A DNA stretch of 64,000 nt from Euglena gracilis (lineage: Eukaryota; Euglenida; Euglenophyceae; Euglenales). Position 1 is the first letter of the stretch; each line of letters starts with the position of its first letter. Shown here piece after piece: positions 19,715 through 31,582 of the stretch. Under the pieces are notes generated by a model. That model was given only the letters and a program-made list of their open reading frames with translations. It ran no database searches and was not told the origin of the DNA. Location: positions 23,652,105-23,716,104 of the forward strand of contig CP154957.1 in assembly GCA_039621445.1 (NCBI GenBank), given 5' to 3'. The position numbers were made by a program, and so were the translations under genes.

Positions 19715-22700
19715 TTTCCTGCTGGGCTGTGCCCAGCAGACTCTTTTTGAAATCTGCGGTTTATTGGAATCTGCACTAATCTGTGCTGTAAAACTTAGTG
19801 GGTGAATCATCTGGCGTTTGGCAAATGGATTGGAATCAATCTGTGAGCAAGGCTCCGGGGGGAAGGGACACTGAAAACGGCCCAGATTTTTGCAGTTCCC
19901 AGTGGTAGGAGAACGGGCCAGGTTGAGTGTCAGTCGAGAGCCAAGCTCTAGCTCCAGGTTGTTGTCGGGTGTGGTTTTTTTCTGTGGATTGTGGTTTTGT
20001 CAGTGTCTTATTTTCAGCAGTTTTTTTCCCCAAATCATGCTGTGCTTTTTGAACGAACTGTGGAGTCCAATCTGAAAGATAATTTTTCTGGCAGAATTTT
20101 CATTTTCAGGTTGATGGTTTTACAGTTTTGGCTGTGGGAAAGTCAAGTTTACGATTTCTTCAGAAGTGATTCAAGTTTTTTATCGTTTTCTGGTTGTGGA
20201 TTTTTTTCGGATAAACCTCAGAAATGCTTGAAGCATGTCATTTTTGAGAAACACCGTTTTCTCTGGGGTGCACAGTACCCTTTTACTTGTGCTCAAGCAG
20301 CCAGACAAACAGTTCCAAAAGGTTTTGTTTTGCCAGTCCCAGTTTTAACTTTGATCAGGGTGAGTTCACTGCAGGTGTGGCAGGTGCTCAATCCACAGAT
20401 TGGGACATCATTCCAGTGGGTTTGTATGCTGGTCCCATGCATTTGTGGGCTGCGAGTCCATCTTTTGGGAGGTTTGTTCAGTGACTTTTTTCCTGTCTGG
20501 GACATGCATCGACCTGTTCCATTTACACAGTTTTGTCGTTTCACAGTTTCGGTGTGCTTCCAGTGAGGCAGCCCAGTTTGGTTTTGGGTAATTGCCATTT
20601 CGAGGGGAAAATAACACCTCTATCGAACACTGGCAGGCAGAGTAATTTTCATTCATTTTTGGGATTGACTGGTCAAAGAGGGGAACCGGGTGTGTAAATC
20701 CGGGAGGAACAGACACCCCCGTCGACACACCCTCAAGGGCCCAGGGATCCTGAGTTCAGTGGTATTCAGTTTTCAGTGTTCAGTGGTTCAGTTTCAGTTC
20801 AGTGGCGTTGTTTTTGGTCGACCTGGGGAATTTTTGGTGACCAATCCAAGTTTTCAACCGTTGAGTTGACAAGGGAACACACACAGGAGGTGGTTTGGCC
20901 GGACCATTTTCTGTGTAACCCCCAAGGAGATTGAGTTGGTTGGGACAAATGGGTGGTTGCGTTTTCTGAGAGCCCCATTCCGGAAAATCTCAGAGTCATC
21001 ATTGGGCAGCTGAGGGTGCTGTTCAGCTGCATAATCGCCAGAATTTTGTTTCATGAAATTTGGTTGTATTGTCAAGCCTGTTGGGAAACAAAGTCCACCG
21101 GAAAATTTCTGGAAAAAATCCCAAAGTGGTGGCAAAATTCATTTTTTCCGTTGACTTGTGCGATCTGTTGGCTAAATGGTGAGCCATAATTTCAATCTCA
21201 TCTGGGTTGGTTTGCTTGGCTGTGGTCGGCTGCACAATTTTCCAACAGCAGCGCTGATTTAGCTGCGTGTTGTGTTGCAGCCTGCTGCTGGGGATTCTAA
21301 TTTTGTCGTAATGGGGTTCCTCCCTTCCCCAATTGGCATGAGATGTTCGGCAATATGATAGACAATGATGCATCTTGGTTTTTTTTGTTGTAGTTTGGCC
21401 ACACCGACAAATAAATATGTGATGGGTGTTGTGTGGAGGCAGCCATAGGGTCCAGCTTCAGTGGATGTTTGTTGCTGTGTTTGGTTTTTTTGTTCCTTTT
21501 TTCCCCTCGTGCAGGTTTTCAACTCAACAACACAAGGAGCAAGTTCGAGAATTTCACCGTGGAGAATTTATCAAGAATTTTGCAATTTGGACTCCACAAG
21601 CAGAATTTCGTCGCCACGGTGGGTACTTGAAGTGGTATTGTTACCCCTGGGAAGTTTAATGCTGAGCCTTGGTGTGTCGAAGCCTGGGCTGATAATTGAT
21701 TCAGGGCTGAAGCCCAGGATTCATTCTCTCCCTCTGAGACAGTCTCAACTCTCCCCAAGCGGTGTGGCCTCGCTGTACGGGGGGGGGGGCTGCCCAAATA
21801 GACTCGGTGCAAGGATCAGCTTATTTTTCCTCCAGTGAAGAATTTTGGAGGAATACAAATGTAAATGGGTTCTCTCATTATTTGGGGGGGGTCCATTTTT
21901 GCTGAGTGCACCGAAGTAATTGTTATGACAACTGGATTACTTTCTTTGCAGTACCGAGCCTCAGGATTGAGCGTTGAATTTTTTCTGACTTTTGGATCCT
22001 GGCAGATTTTTCGGCTCGTGTGAACCCTGAGTTTGTGTGAACCCTGAGAACCCTGTGAACCCCTGCCACCCTGTTTGCTGTGGGGGGGGGGGGCTCAGCG
22101 AATCCTGATCCTGTGACTAATTCGGCTTTGGTGGAGCTGAACTTTGTTTTTGCAATCAGTTTGGGAATGTAAAGCCCAGGTTGAATTAATTGAGGTTTTG
22201 CCCTCCGGCCCTTTTGCGGGGGGGGGGGGGCTGTGCGAAGTCCCATCCTTTGGAGTTGTTTGATTTCATTCGGGTTGGACATGACAGCCTTGATTTGTCA
22301 TTTTTTGTTTGGGTTTGGAGGCTGAAGCCAGGTTATGCCCCTTGTCTTGTTGGGGGGGGCAGCAAATAATCGCCTTGGCTGCGAGACTTGGCTTTGAATT
22401 TTTGGGATTTTTGAGTTTGCCAAGTCGTTTGACCCCCATTGCCTCGTGTGAATGAGCAGGGGGGGGGGCAGTGAGAAATTTTCTGGCTGAGAAAGCGGAA
22501 TTGTATTTTTAAGATTTTTGAATTTGCTGGGAACCCCCGACCCTCACGGCTGTGTTGCCCGGGGGGGGGGGCAGATCGGTTGGTTATCACGGATATTGTG
22601 ATTCGGTTTGGCAGTCTGTGCCGTCCACAGTTGTGGGATGTTGTGTCGCTGACTTCGGTTTGGAGGTTGGAATTCCTGGTTGGATTTGTTGAGGGCTTTT

Positions 22701-23772
22701 GCAGGCCTTGCTTTTGTGGAGGATTCATCTGTGTTGGGGAAAAAAACCTGGAATTTTTTTTTCCAAGGATAAAACCGAGTACAGATTTGCAGACTCAGTT
22801 TTTTGATTTGGTTTGGATTTTGAGAACTGCAATTTTCATGGAATATTCGAACTCGTGGGGGGGTGGACCATCCTCAGTTCAGGCCCAGGTGTGTGGGCCA
22901 TTTTCTGAGAGCCACGTGTTGCGGCTGAGGGCCAAACGGATGCCCTGTGGTTTTTTGTTCATTTTTTCGGTGGGCCAAAGGGATGCTCTTTCCCGAAAGA
23001 AAGACTTCCAGACACATTGTCGGTTGGTTTTTCCTTTGGAGCAAACAATACGTGATCCCACACCACACACCCCACCGCACCCGCACGTTGTACACTACTC
23101 CACTGTTTATTCACTTACCCTCACCCCATTACGCTCACTGTCCTGTCAATTAACCCAACCTTCGTTGCCTTTGTTCTCGCTCTCTCCTCCGCCATCCATT
23201 TTCTCTTCACTGGAAAGGAATGCTTCGCTCTTCCTTTTTTATACCCATGCAAAGAATTACGCCGGGCACTGTGAGCAAAGTCCCTGATTCAAAAGAATTT
23301 CATTTCTTCACAAAAAAAATCAACGAATGTTCAGTTGTTATTGTTTGGATTCTTTCCTTCCTCACCAGGGGCAATATTCTTGAACGCTGCCAATGGGACG
23401 TTTAAATTAAGGCAGTGTGAGGGACAGGCCTGGGGGGAAGTGTGCCCGAAGATTTTTTTGTTTTTTGATTCTTTTATGGGTTACATGTTCCTTTTGCATA
23501 CACAAGTTCAGGCTCAACAAAGTACAAGAATTCCCCCACATTTTTTGTGGACCGTTTCTTTGTCCCTTCCACCGAGGTGGGGGGGGGGCTGGCCCCGTCA
23601 TCACCTGATTTTTAAGGTGCCCCTAAAAGCACTATCAAGTTGCTGGGGGGGGGGTTACCACAGCCCTTCAAAAAAAATAAAAAAAACCCCCCGGAGGCCA
23701 AAACGGCCAAACCTTAAAATTTTTTTCCCCGTTCGGGGGGGGGGGGGCAACAATTGGTACGACTAACGTCGC
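19715..23772 (+). other. LTR element interior, no coding capacity seen
   Basis: Frames are short and share no retroelement motif. Between about 21,780 and 22,720 poly-G runs of 8-12 recur every 60-150 bases, and another group lies at 23,580-23,750. Confidence 0.6.
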
Positions 23773-23783
23773 AAGGGAGGGGG
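23773..23783 (+). promoter_or_regulatory. Polypurine tract
   Basis: AAGGGAGGGGG lies immediately upstream of the 3' LTR, where the plus-strand primer for reverse transcription is expected. Confidence 0.75.
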
Positions 23784-24368
23784 TGTCGGCTGTCGGCCCG
23801 CCGACAGCTGGTTTCTCAACATTCCCCCCGCGATAGGACTCACCCAGTGGGTAGGAAGCTCCAGAAGTCAATTGGAAGGTGAGCAAAATGTTGCAAGTCT
23901 GGAAATACAAAAGAAAAGAATGAAGGAGCAAGGCATTCCATTCCAAAATCATTCTCTGTATGTTACTCTCACCCACTGCAAGCACAGGTGTGTCTGACCA
24001 AGGTGTGCAGGTTCCTTGTGTGTGCTTTGCCTTTTGAATCAAGTCCATGCTAAAAAGGTTCTTCTCTGTGGTTTTCTTTGGATTCAAGGACAGAAAAAGC
24101 CATTTCAGTGCAAAGTTTTTGGATCCTACGCCGGTATGCCAACCCAGCCACTCACAGGGGGCGAAAAGCCGGGCCTCCGGCCCTGAGCCCTCCGGAGGCT
24201 CTTTTTATTGAACAAACCTGGGGCTTGGTGGTGACCGTAGGTGGGGGAAAAGGAGGAAGGAGGCCCAGTCGGTCGGGCACTCCATTCCCAGGCATTTCAT
24301 TTCATTTTTCCGTTTCCGTTCCACTGCTTTTACCTTGCCCTTTTTTCCCCGAAAACCCCCCACGGACA
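23784..24368 (+). repeat. 3' LTR
   Basis: This is the direct repeat of 19,117-19,702. It is followed by CAGG, the same four bases that precede the 5' LTR. Confidence 0.85.
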
Positions 24369-24372
24369 CAGG

Positions 24373-24974
24373 GCCATCTGGACACAAAATCTGCTAACTT
24401 TCTGTTTCCTGGGCAGCCAAAAAGATCTGTTTCGAGGGTGATGAAGGGTTGAAAGACTTTTCAAGATTATAGAAACAATCTCTTTCTCGGATAGAAATCC
24501 CCCTGTCCTGTCGCCATATGCTGAGAGGATCTTCCAGGCATTGGCTGGAGGGTGCCCATTTTACCTCAAGGGTAACATCATTTTTGAACATCCAGTGGAA
24601 AAATGGCTGCAATTTTTAGTTCAGAGGATTTTATCTTCCTCGTTTGCATAATTAATAAAAATTAATTGATTGTCCACCCGTACGAAGACCATGTCGTTTG
24701 CTTGTGCTAGAGATCTTACTGTGTTTGAGGCAGCCAGGAGCTCTTTTACGTTGATGTGGAGGGCTTTTTTTTCTTCTGCAGTACTCATGAATTTGTTCTC
24801 CTGATGCTGGGTGCAATACCACACAGCCCAGGGTGCTGCTGTCTGAGTGCAAAATAATTGTGGTTTTTTTTTTTGCAGAAATGGTCCTCGTGACCAATTT
24901 CCCAGCAAGTCATTTACATTTTTCAGCTCTCCTTTTATCTCGTGTGATGTGAGATGGGATGAGCTGATTCCCAA
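24373..24974 (-). pseudogene. D5 RNase H domain
   Basis: The frame reads HINVKELLAASNTVRSLAQA (about 24,760-24,700), with the family HINxKEL motif, then VFVRVDNQLIFI. A second frame gives WAPSSQCLEDPLS and FLAAQETESQQILCPDGPV, equal to LVPSKECLADPIS and LFASPGNKK in D2 and D3. A stop and frame change separate the halves near 24,620. The LTR element interrupts the sequence at 24,368. Confidence 0.8.
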
Positions 24975-24999
24975 GGATGTTGGGAGTGTCCACCAAATA

Positions 25000-25640
25000 T
25001 TTTGAGAGCACTGATGTGAAAGCCCTTAAAAATGGTCGGGCTAGGAGATCTTATTTTCAACGGAAGGGCAAACACATGCCTTTTTGACATGATGTATTTG
25101 TGATTAACTTTCCTGGTTCTTTTCTGGCCCCTTTTGCCTTTTCAGGGGAAAGTTGCAATTTTCCCTCATGGAAATTGATGAGAAACCAAATGAGGCACGA
25201 GTTGGCAAGGCTGCAGACTTTTCTTTACACTTATTTTGCACCCATTAGCCATTAAATCCTCCACCACAGGGTGGTTGAGGTGGGTGCAGTGATTAATATG
25301 TCGCCCAGATAGACATACACCTGAATTCTCCTTTGATGCCTCCTTTTTTCGAATGCACCCATCAGGCGTTTAAAAATTTGGGCGGAATGTTTATCCCAAA
25401 GGGGACTGCTTGGTACTCCAGACCTGATCTCCAACCCTGTTCCTAAAATAAAGCCTTAGGGTGTCGTGCAGGGGTAGATTAGAACAGGCACCTTTCCAAT
25501 CTATTTTTGCTCACCCAGTGACCTTTTTGGAGGGGAGGTTAGTGCCCTGTTTGTGATCCAGGGTAATCTTTTTTTATTGGAAAAATACATTTTTTCTCTG
25601 CAGTCTGGAATAAAACGCCGTTTTGTTTCCCCTGAGGGTT
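25000..25640 (-). pseudogene. D5 reverse transcriptase, catalytic Asp replaced
   Basis: The minus strand reads SAQIFKRLMGAFEKRRH followed by VYVYLGDILITAP (about 25,325-25,290). This is the YxDD region with glycine in place of the first aspartate, which should abolish polymerase activity. The upstream fingers region is present in pieces near 25,560-25,460, with stops. Confidence 0.75.
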
Positions 25641-25647
25641 CCTCTTT

Positions 25648-26720
25648 TCAAATGCGGAACCATGGAAGCATTTGGGCTGTGACATCCGCTTCCACCCTTT
25701 TCACATCCCCAATTTCTTGTAATCCTACAGAATATTTTGGGCTTGCTCCAAATTTGAGCCTTGTCTGTCTTTCACAGATAGCCTGGGGGGTTGATGCAAC
25801 TGGGGTGTGATCCCCTCCCTGACCAATTTCACATGGTGAGGACTGGGATGTTTCTCCCATCAGGACAGACATTTTTCTAATCTCTTTGGAAGGGGTGTGC
25901 CCCCCATGGCCACTTCTGTCAGATTCACGCTTCCCTCCACTGGATGTTGGGAGGGTGCATGAACGTTGGATTTGCAAAGACCTGGGATCCCTTTGGCCTG
26001 TGGGGGGTTTGATGGCAACCCCTACAAGTCACAGTGGTCTGTGTGTCCTGCCATTGGGATCCTGCTGCAGCCCACTGTGGGTGCTGAGCAGGTGGGGTTC
26101 TGGGGCTGTCCCCTTCCCATGAGTCTGCCGAGGCAGCTGGGCAGGGCTTGCCTCTGCCTTTGCCTTTTCCTCCTTTTTTCCAGCTTCTGTTTCCACGTCC
26201 TTCTCGAAAGCTTGGCCGCCATCCTCTGCATTTTCCATACTTTTTGAACTTGAATCGTCCACCTGGGGAAGGCAAAATGCACGACATTCCCTGCTGGGAA
26301 GAGCCAGAAATGAAGGAGGAAGCATTGAAAAAAAATCAGGTTTCAAGGAAACTCTTTTGGCTTTGTTGATCTTTTCCACCTCTTGTTTAATCTTCAGACA
26401 TTCTGCCCAGCACAACTTCTGCTCGTTCTGTTCCACGGAGTGGGGCAGGGAGTGTTGGCTGTCTGGACAGCCACGCTCCGGACTTGAAGCGGCTCCGGAA
26501 GTGGAAGTTGGGAAATCTCTGAGTGACGCCCTAAAATGAATATCTTTGGATAGCGCTCTCCAATGATACGGGGGGCTGGCTGTGGAATTGCAGTTTTCCA
26601 GGTGCCATCCCCCAGCTTTTTCCAAATTAAGAGATTACCAACTGGGTAAGAAAGGAGCCTGTGGACGCGCGGACCAAATCCCCCCCAATTGGAAGAGAGT
26701 CCAGCACACAAACATACAGA
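25648..26720 (-). pseudogene. D5 ORF1 (gag-like)
   Basis: Long minus-strand frames (26,625-26,029 and 26,287-25,925) encode a charged product with lysine/glutamate-rich stretches such as KIKQEVEKINKAKR and EKRRKRQRQRQ-type basic runs. The position directly upstream of the D5 reverse transcriptase fits ORF1. Sequence resemblance to ORF1 of D3 is weak, so the call is positional. Confidence 0.5.
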
Positions 26721-26908
26721 AATGGACTCAGGGTATATGGTTCAGCCATAGACCCTAGTCAGGAGGGTTGGGATTTTGCCAAAAGGAGACTGTGGATGAT
26801 CAGTGGGTTGGACAGGTTGTCCACAGGGTCTACATGTTTAAGGCCTCTAGACTAGCTAATTCCTCACAAACACCACCTGAAGGCCTCCAGTGTAGCTGGG
26901 AGTCCTGA

Positions 26909-27073
26909 AGGGAGGTTTTGAGGGGAGGTTTTGGACGTCCACAGGGTTTAGACCTGTGGATTGTTCAGAAACTCACCCTGGAAAGCACAAGGGAGGTTTT
27001 GAGGGGAGGTTTTGGACGTCCACAGGGGTTAGACCTGTGGATTGTTCAGAAACTCGCCCTCAAAAGCAAATGG
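26909..27073. repeat. 83-base tandem duplication
   Basis: Two adjacent copies of a unit contain GGGAGGTTTTGAGGGGAGG, a short ACGTCCACAGGG block and GATTGTTCAGAAACTC, with few differences. The GGGAGGTTTTGA core is itself repeated inside each unit. Confidence 0.8.
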
Positions 27074-27439
27074 GGGCTAGGCTTCCTCCTCCATGCCCTA
27101 AATGTGACCATTTTGCAGAATGGTTGCAGGAGATGGGGTGGAAATCGCTTTGTGTTTTCGCAGGTTCAATTTACAAAGGGGCTAGTCTCGGCATGGAATT
27201 GCCGGACCGAAGTCCAGTGGACAGAATTTCAAAGATTTGCAAGATCTTTGGGACCCAAACGGTGGTGAATTATACTGAATTTGCAGTGCTGCCTCTACCC
27301 GTATCGAAACGTGGATCAAGGAGTCTTCGGAGCTTGCCAGTCGGATGGCTGATCCAAAACCTTTTTCTGAGGCGTGGCAATGACAACGCTCCACTCCCAG
27401 ATTGGGTTTTCAGAATATTTTTATTCTCCCCTGGCCCTG

Positions 27440-29730
27440 TGATGAAGAGTTCAGCCTCGGGCAGGGAGGGGGGAGGAAGCCTTGGGGCAATTCCTCCCCT
27501 GGACCCCCCATTTCTGGAAGAGGTCGGGCCAGAACGAGGGGGGGGGGGGCAGCCCTGCGGTATTTCCTCCCCTGGATCCTCGTTTCTGGATGTGTGCGGG
27601 CCAGAACGGGGGGGGGTCAGATTACTTTTGCGAACCCCGTTCCCCAACCTGAGCATGATTTTGCAGAAGCATGCTGGGGGGGGGAGGGGCTGATCGAGGG
27701 GTATTTTTATTCTCCCACAACTAAAGTTGGCTGTGCTTTTATGGAATATACACAGGGTTCGGAGAATTATTTGCTGCCGAGGGTGATTTTTATCAAGGCT
27801 GTCCAAGGTTCGTATGGTTATTAGACCAGCGACAGTTGAAAGCAACGGACAGCCAGGGTATGCGGCTGGTCCAGATTTTTCAGCGAGCCACAGCTTTCTG
27901 CGGCTGTGGACCCAGCCCTGGCCGGGCTGAACCGCTACCCCAATGCCAGAAGGAGTGCCCAGTTTTTATGTCGGACACTTTTGGTTTCTTCCCCAACCTG
28001 GTTCACGCTGTCGGCCAACACCCGGGGGGGGGGGTATAAAACCCTGAATTCAGGCTGTTTCGTGCTGAATACAGGGTGTGGCAGACCAGATGTTTTTTCC
28101 CATCCCTGAAATTTGGCTGGCTGGCCGAATTCGGGGGGGGGGGGACAACATTAAATTCCCCCACCACAGATTTACGGCTGTGGACCGATAATCTGGGTTT
28201 AGGGGACAGGAATAATTGTTATTTTTTCCCTTCCTCCTTAAACCTGGGCTAGTGGTCAGGTCGGGGGGGTTGGGGAATGTCAATCCCTCCCCAGCAGAAG
28301 TGCGGCTGGCAGTAAGCCGAATTCTGGGCTGGGGGGGGCAGCCGGTCAGACATTTCTTTCAAAAACTCTTTTCCCCCAGACCTGGGCTGGCCGAGGCCGA
28401 AGGCAGGTCGGGGGGGGTCAGGCTGGGCAGACTTTTTTATGCTCTTTTCCCCCCTGACCTGGGCTGGTCGATGGCAGTTCGAGGGGGGGGGGGCAGGCTG
28501 AACAGCAGAAAACGCAGCTGTTTATTGACAAACCAGCCAGTTGAGTTTCCAGTTGACAGACACGGGTACTCATGGAGTCAATGGCCGATGTCATTTACAG
28601 CCATCTGGCATGTTCAGGTGGGCCAGGTGAGGCTGTTTTAATGGATTCTTTTTACGGTTCACCCAGCAGTTTTGGAGTCGTTTGGGTTGTTTCGTCCACT
28701 CTGTGACCTGGGTTGTTGACCTCCAGGTTCAGGCGTTCAGCAGCACCGGAATAAGTGTAGCCTGGGCAGTTTATAATGTTCCTCCACCAGGTTTTTGGTT
28801 TTGCAGAACCGAAGGCCCTGGGGGGGAGGGCATTTTTTATCTCTCCCAGCGGAAATCTGGCCGAAAGGACGCCAATTTCTGGGCTGGGGGGGGCGGGCAG
28901 CATTTTTAGCTCTCCCAGCGGAAATCAGGCCGAAAGGAAGCCAATTTCTGGGCTTGGGGGGGGGGGCAGCATTTTTAGCTCTCCCAGCGGAAATCAGGCC
29001 GAAAGGAAGCCAATTTCTGGGCTGGGGGGGGGGGCAGCTCTTTTCCTCCCCGAACCTGGGTCGGCTGATGGCAGGTCGGGGGGGGGTAGCAAAAATACCC
29101 AGAACCACAAATTTGGGCTGTGGCTGATGCATTTTTCCTCCACCAGGTTTACGGTTGTGCCGAACCGAAAACCCTGGGGGGGGGGCAGGAATTTAAACAA
29201 GCAGGATGAGAATGACTGTGGCTGTTGCAGTGACAGTTTGTTTTCCCGGTTTTTTTTCCAGGCTTTTTTATGGTTTGTTTGTGCAGAATTTTCAGATTCT
29301 TCACATCAAAAAAAAATTAAATGCAGAGTTTCTCCCCGGGGTTTTTCTCCTGTTTTCAGACAGGGAACAGAGCCAGAATTTCGGGAAGAAATTTTGAGGA
29401 TTTTCCACAGTCGGTTGGCATAAAAAATATCCCTACTCTCAACCGTTTCGGGCAGGGTTAGCCCTCAACGCTGGGGGGAAGGGGGCTGTTCGAGAAATAT
29501 TTTCCCAGAATATTTCAGCCCAAAACACAAACACCCCAGCCAGTTCGGAGACAAGAGCCCAGAACTGGGGTGGGGGGGGGGGCAGCCCAGCAAGAAAACA
29601 TAATTGGTTCCCTTCCCCAACCTGATTTTTGGCTGTTTAGAGCCGAAATCGGGGGGGGGAGGGTCAGAATGAATTAATTGCCCCCCTGATTTAGGCTCGT
29701 TCGGAGCCGAAGTTCGGGGGGGGAGAATAC
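27440..29730. repeat. Array of diverged G-tract units
   Basis: More than twenty runs of 7-12 G on the plus strand occur at intervals of roughly 40-130 bases. They are usually preceded by an ACCTGGGCTGGCCGA- or GGCTGTTCGGAGCCGAA-like phrase and followed by CAG or TCAG. The regular motif suggests old, diverged tandem duplication rather than chance. No gene was found. Confidence 0.6.
28848..29036 (+). repeat. Three-copy 62-base tandem repeat
   Basis: Three successive units contain CTCCCAGCGGAAATC, GGCCGAAAGGA and GCCAATTTCTGGGCT, end in a poly-G run and have CAGCATTTTTAGCT as spacer. This is the least diverged part of the larger G-tract array. Confidence 0.85.
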
Positions 29731-29759
29731 AGAATGTAAAAAGTACGTTGTCCCCTCTG

Positions 29760-30345
29760 CAGGGTCATCCTCTTCCGTATTCTTCCTCTGCTATCTTCGG
29801 TCATCCATCTCCCACATCCTCACCAAATCCTTACAAACATTCAATTGTCACTTTGAATCGTGCAGTCAATTTGCTTGGAATTTGCTGTGCAAGCTGAACA
29901 AGTGGTGTGGCTTGACGCGCACAAGCACGCACACAGCGTGGAATCAGGGAGGGGGAAAGCAAGTAGGGAGTCCACAGGCCGAGGTTGGGGAAATTCCAGG
30001 TTTAACCCCGTTCCTAGTAACAGCCCAAAACACTCCGGGGGATGGACCTGAGCCCACCCACCCCCTGCATTCGGTGTGTCCGGTTCCCCTTGAGGGGGCC
30101 GGGCAGGGTGGGGCGTGTGCCGAGACCACGGGAACTGGAGCCCTCCGGGTTGCGGGGGGGGGGGGACAGTCCCCGGGGGGGATCGGGGCAAAACCTGCCG
30201 ACGCACCCAGGAGTGGCTGAAGGCCACGGAATTTTTGCAAATCGATCCCACGCCGGGGACCCCGAGGACGGGTTCCGCGGACAGGAGGCCTTCTTCCTCT
30301 CCTCGACCAACCATCTGTCCAGTTCAACAACAAGTAGAAAAACTG
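29760..30345. other. GC-rich stretch without a recognisable gene
   Basis: Long frames exist on both strands because the sequence is GC-rich, but none shows a motif or consistent pattern. Confidence 0.4.
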
Positions 30346-30350
30346 CTGGC

Positions 30351-30692
30351 TCAGTGCCACCTTGCGAGCACCACTTCATGTATCATTGCATACATTCTCA
30401 ACAAGTTCAAATTTCTCTGCTGGCTAGCGCGCAGCAGCTTGTGTACCTTAGAGGTAGAGTCCTGCTCGTGGTTGTTTACCTCCGGCTTGTCCTTCAGGCC
30501 TTCGAATTTGGGTAGCTCTTCAAATAAAGAACGGATATCCAAACTCAAAGAGCCTGCCTTTTGGCGGAGCAGGACCTTCTCCAGGTTCGCCGGCAAGCTC
30601 TGGCAGGCCTCCTCCTACTCCAGGGGCTCTTCCTCTTCTTCCACCTCGTCCTGGGTCGTCGCCTGCGCTCGGCCGTTCGTGTCCAACGTCAT
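30351..30692 (-). pseudogene. ORF of unknown function with in-frame TAG
   Basis: Minus strand: an ATG at 30,692-30,690 opens MTLDTNGRAQATTQDE and an acidic EEEEEP stretch. A TAG follows at 30,617-30,615. The same frame then continues without a stop as EEACQSLPANLEKVLLRQK, through SLFEELPKFEGLKDK, to HKLLRASQQRNLNLLRMYAM and a TGA at 30,353-30,351. Codon choice looks coding-like and the C-terminal part would be helical. Either the TAG is a nonsense mutation, or it belongs to an unseen intron end: CCCCTG followed by GAGTA just before it would fit the CTG+5 rule seen in eIF4G. I do not recognise the family. Confidence 0.4.
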
Positions 30693-31580
30693 CGCTCCAC
30701 CTCCACGTTCTGCAGCTTCGGCGGGGTACTTCTCTATCCCGGCTGCGAGGAGCCAGGTGTTACAGAGTCTGGAGGGTTCTTCTGCTTGTCTGTCAAAACA
30801 AAGGACGACCCCATCTCAACTTCGCACGCGTGGTCAAGCGAGAAGAGCTACGTTTCGTTGTAGGGCTTGGCCGAAGCCGCCACGATGGCCTCTCCTCACA
30901 GCTGCTATGCGGCTACCACACAGCGCGTCATATTCCATTCCAACCCAACGTGGATGCCTTCATTGAGGAGACCACGGCCTGATTCGGCCGTTGGTGGGGA
31001 CCTGGAAGTCCTGAGTTGGAGGACGCCTTCTCCCAACCGTGTGGGGGGGTAGGTCCTTTGGATGAACCCTCCCTTCCGACAATTTGGGTGGGTTTTAGAC
31101 AAGTTGGAAAGGGATTGTGCACACTCTGTCATTTTCATTCCGGAATGGACGGAAAAAAGTCTTTTTCATCCGCGCCCAGAAAATGGAGGTGAATTCGGGG
31201 AGTTTCCCCTGTGGGTCCAGCATTTTCAATTGAGGTGAAAGCCACTGAAGCACACCCGACGGCCTGTCCGCGTCATTTTTTTTTTGTGGTGCCCGTAGTC
31301 GATCGTATTTTGGACCACCGTCCCACCTGGTCCATGGGTTTGTGTTTCTCACTCGTTGGACGACCGCGGGGCAAGATTTTGTAGCATGGAAGCCGTCGGG
31401 CAGTTTTGTGTGTGGCTGTCCGGACCCCTGGCACGCGCATTGTCAAGCAAAACGCCTGACATTGGATCTCCATCCAGAGCTTGAGTCAGTGGCACGAGCC
31501 TCTGATTTTCCTTGCGATTCCCCCGAAGATGAAGAGTGAGGATCAGGGGGGGCGGCTGTGGGCACACCTCTCGAAGAGTG
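30693..31580. other. No recognisable gene
   Basis: GC-rich sequence with short frames only. It could hold upstream exons of the ORF at 30,351-30,692, but I cannot support any. Confidence 0.35.
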
Positions 31581-31582
31581 TG

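Larger units (their letters stand above)
19117..24368 (+). mobile_element. Complete non-autonomous LTR retrotransposon
   Basis: Two near-identical long terminal repeats (19,117-19,702 and 23,784-24,368) begin with TG and end with CA. A primer binding site follows the left LTR with no gap and a purine tract abuts the right LTR. The target duplication is CAGG (19,113-19,116 and 24,369-24,372). The 4.1-kb interior has no gag, protease, RT, RNase H or integrase motif in any frame and is rich in G tracts, so it resembles large LARD-type non-autonomous elements. The LTRs differ at only a handful of positions that I noticed, so insertion was probably fairly recent. Confidence 0.85.
18556..26720 (-). 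mobile_element. DIRS-like copy D5, split by an LTR retrotransposon
   Basis: Minus-strand pieces in DIRS order are ORF1 (26,720-25,648), RT (25,640-25,000), RNase H (24,974-24,373), the linker (19,116-18,958) and the recombinase start (18,783-18,556). The LTR element at 19,117-24,368 sits inside. Deleting it and one CAGG copy rejoins the frame as LCPDGPVGRPTKQMPA, which shows it inserted into a pre-existing D5. A short stretch near 18,84x-18,95x is inverted relative to the rest. Confidence 0.8.

Noticed and set aside
22580-23287. 235-codon frame inside the LTR element as possible gag
   Set aside because: No zinc knuckle, protease or RT motif, and the composition follows the G/T-rich DNA.
19117-24368. 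Reading the two 585-base repeats as unrelated dispersed copies
   Set aside because: The primer site, purine tract and CAGG duplication at the correct edges, with restoration of the D5 frame on removal, make a single LTR element far more likely.
30115-30966. 283-codon plus-strand frame
   Set aside because: GC-rich shadow of the opposite strand, where the 30,351-30,692 frame has better codon character. It is serine-rich with no motif.
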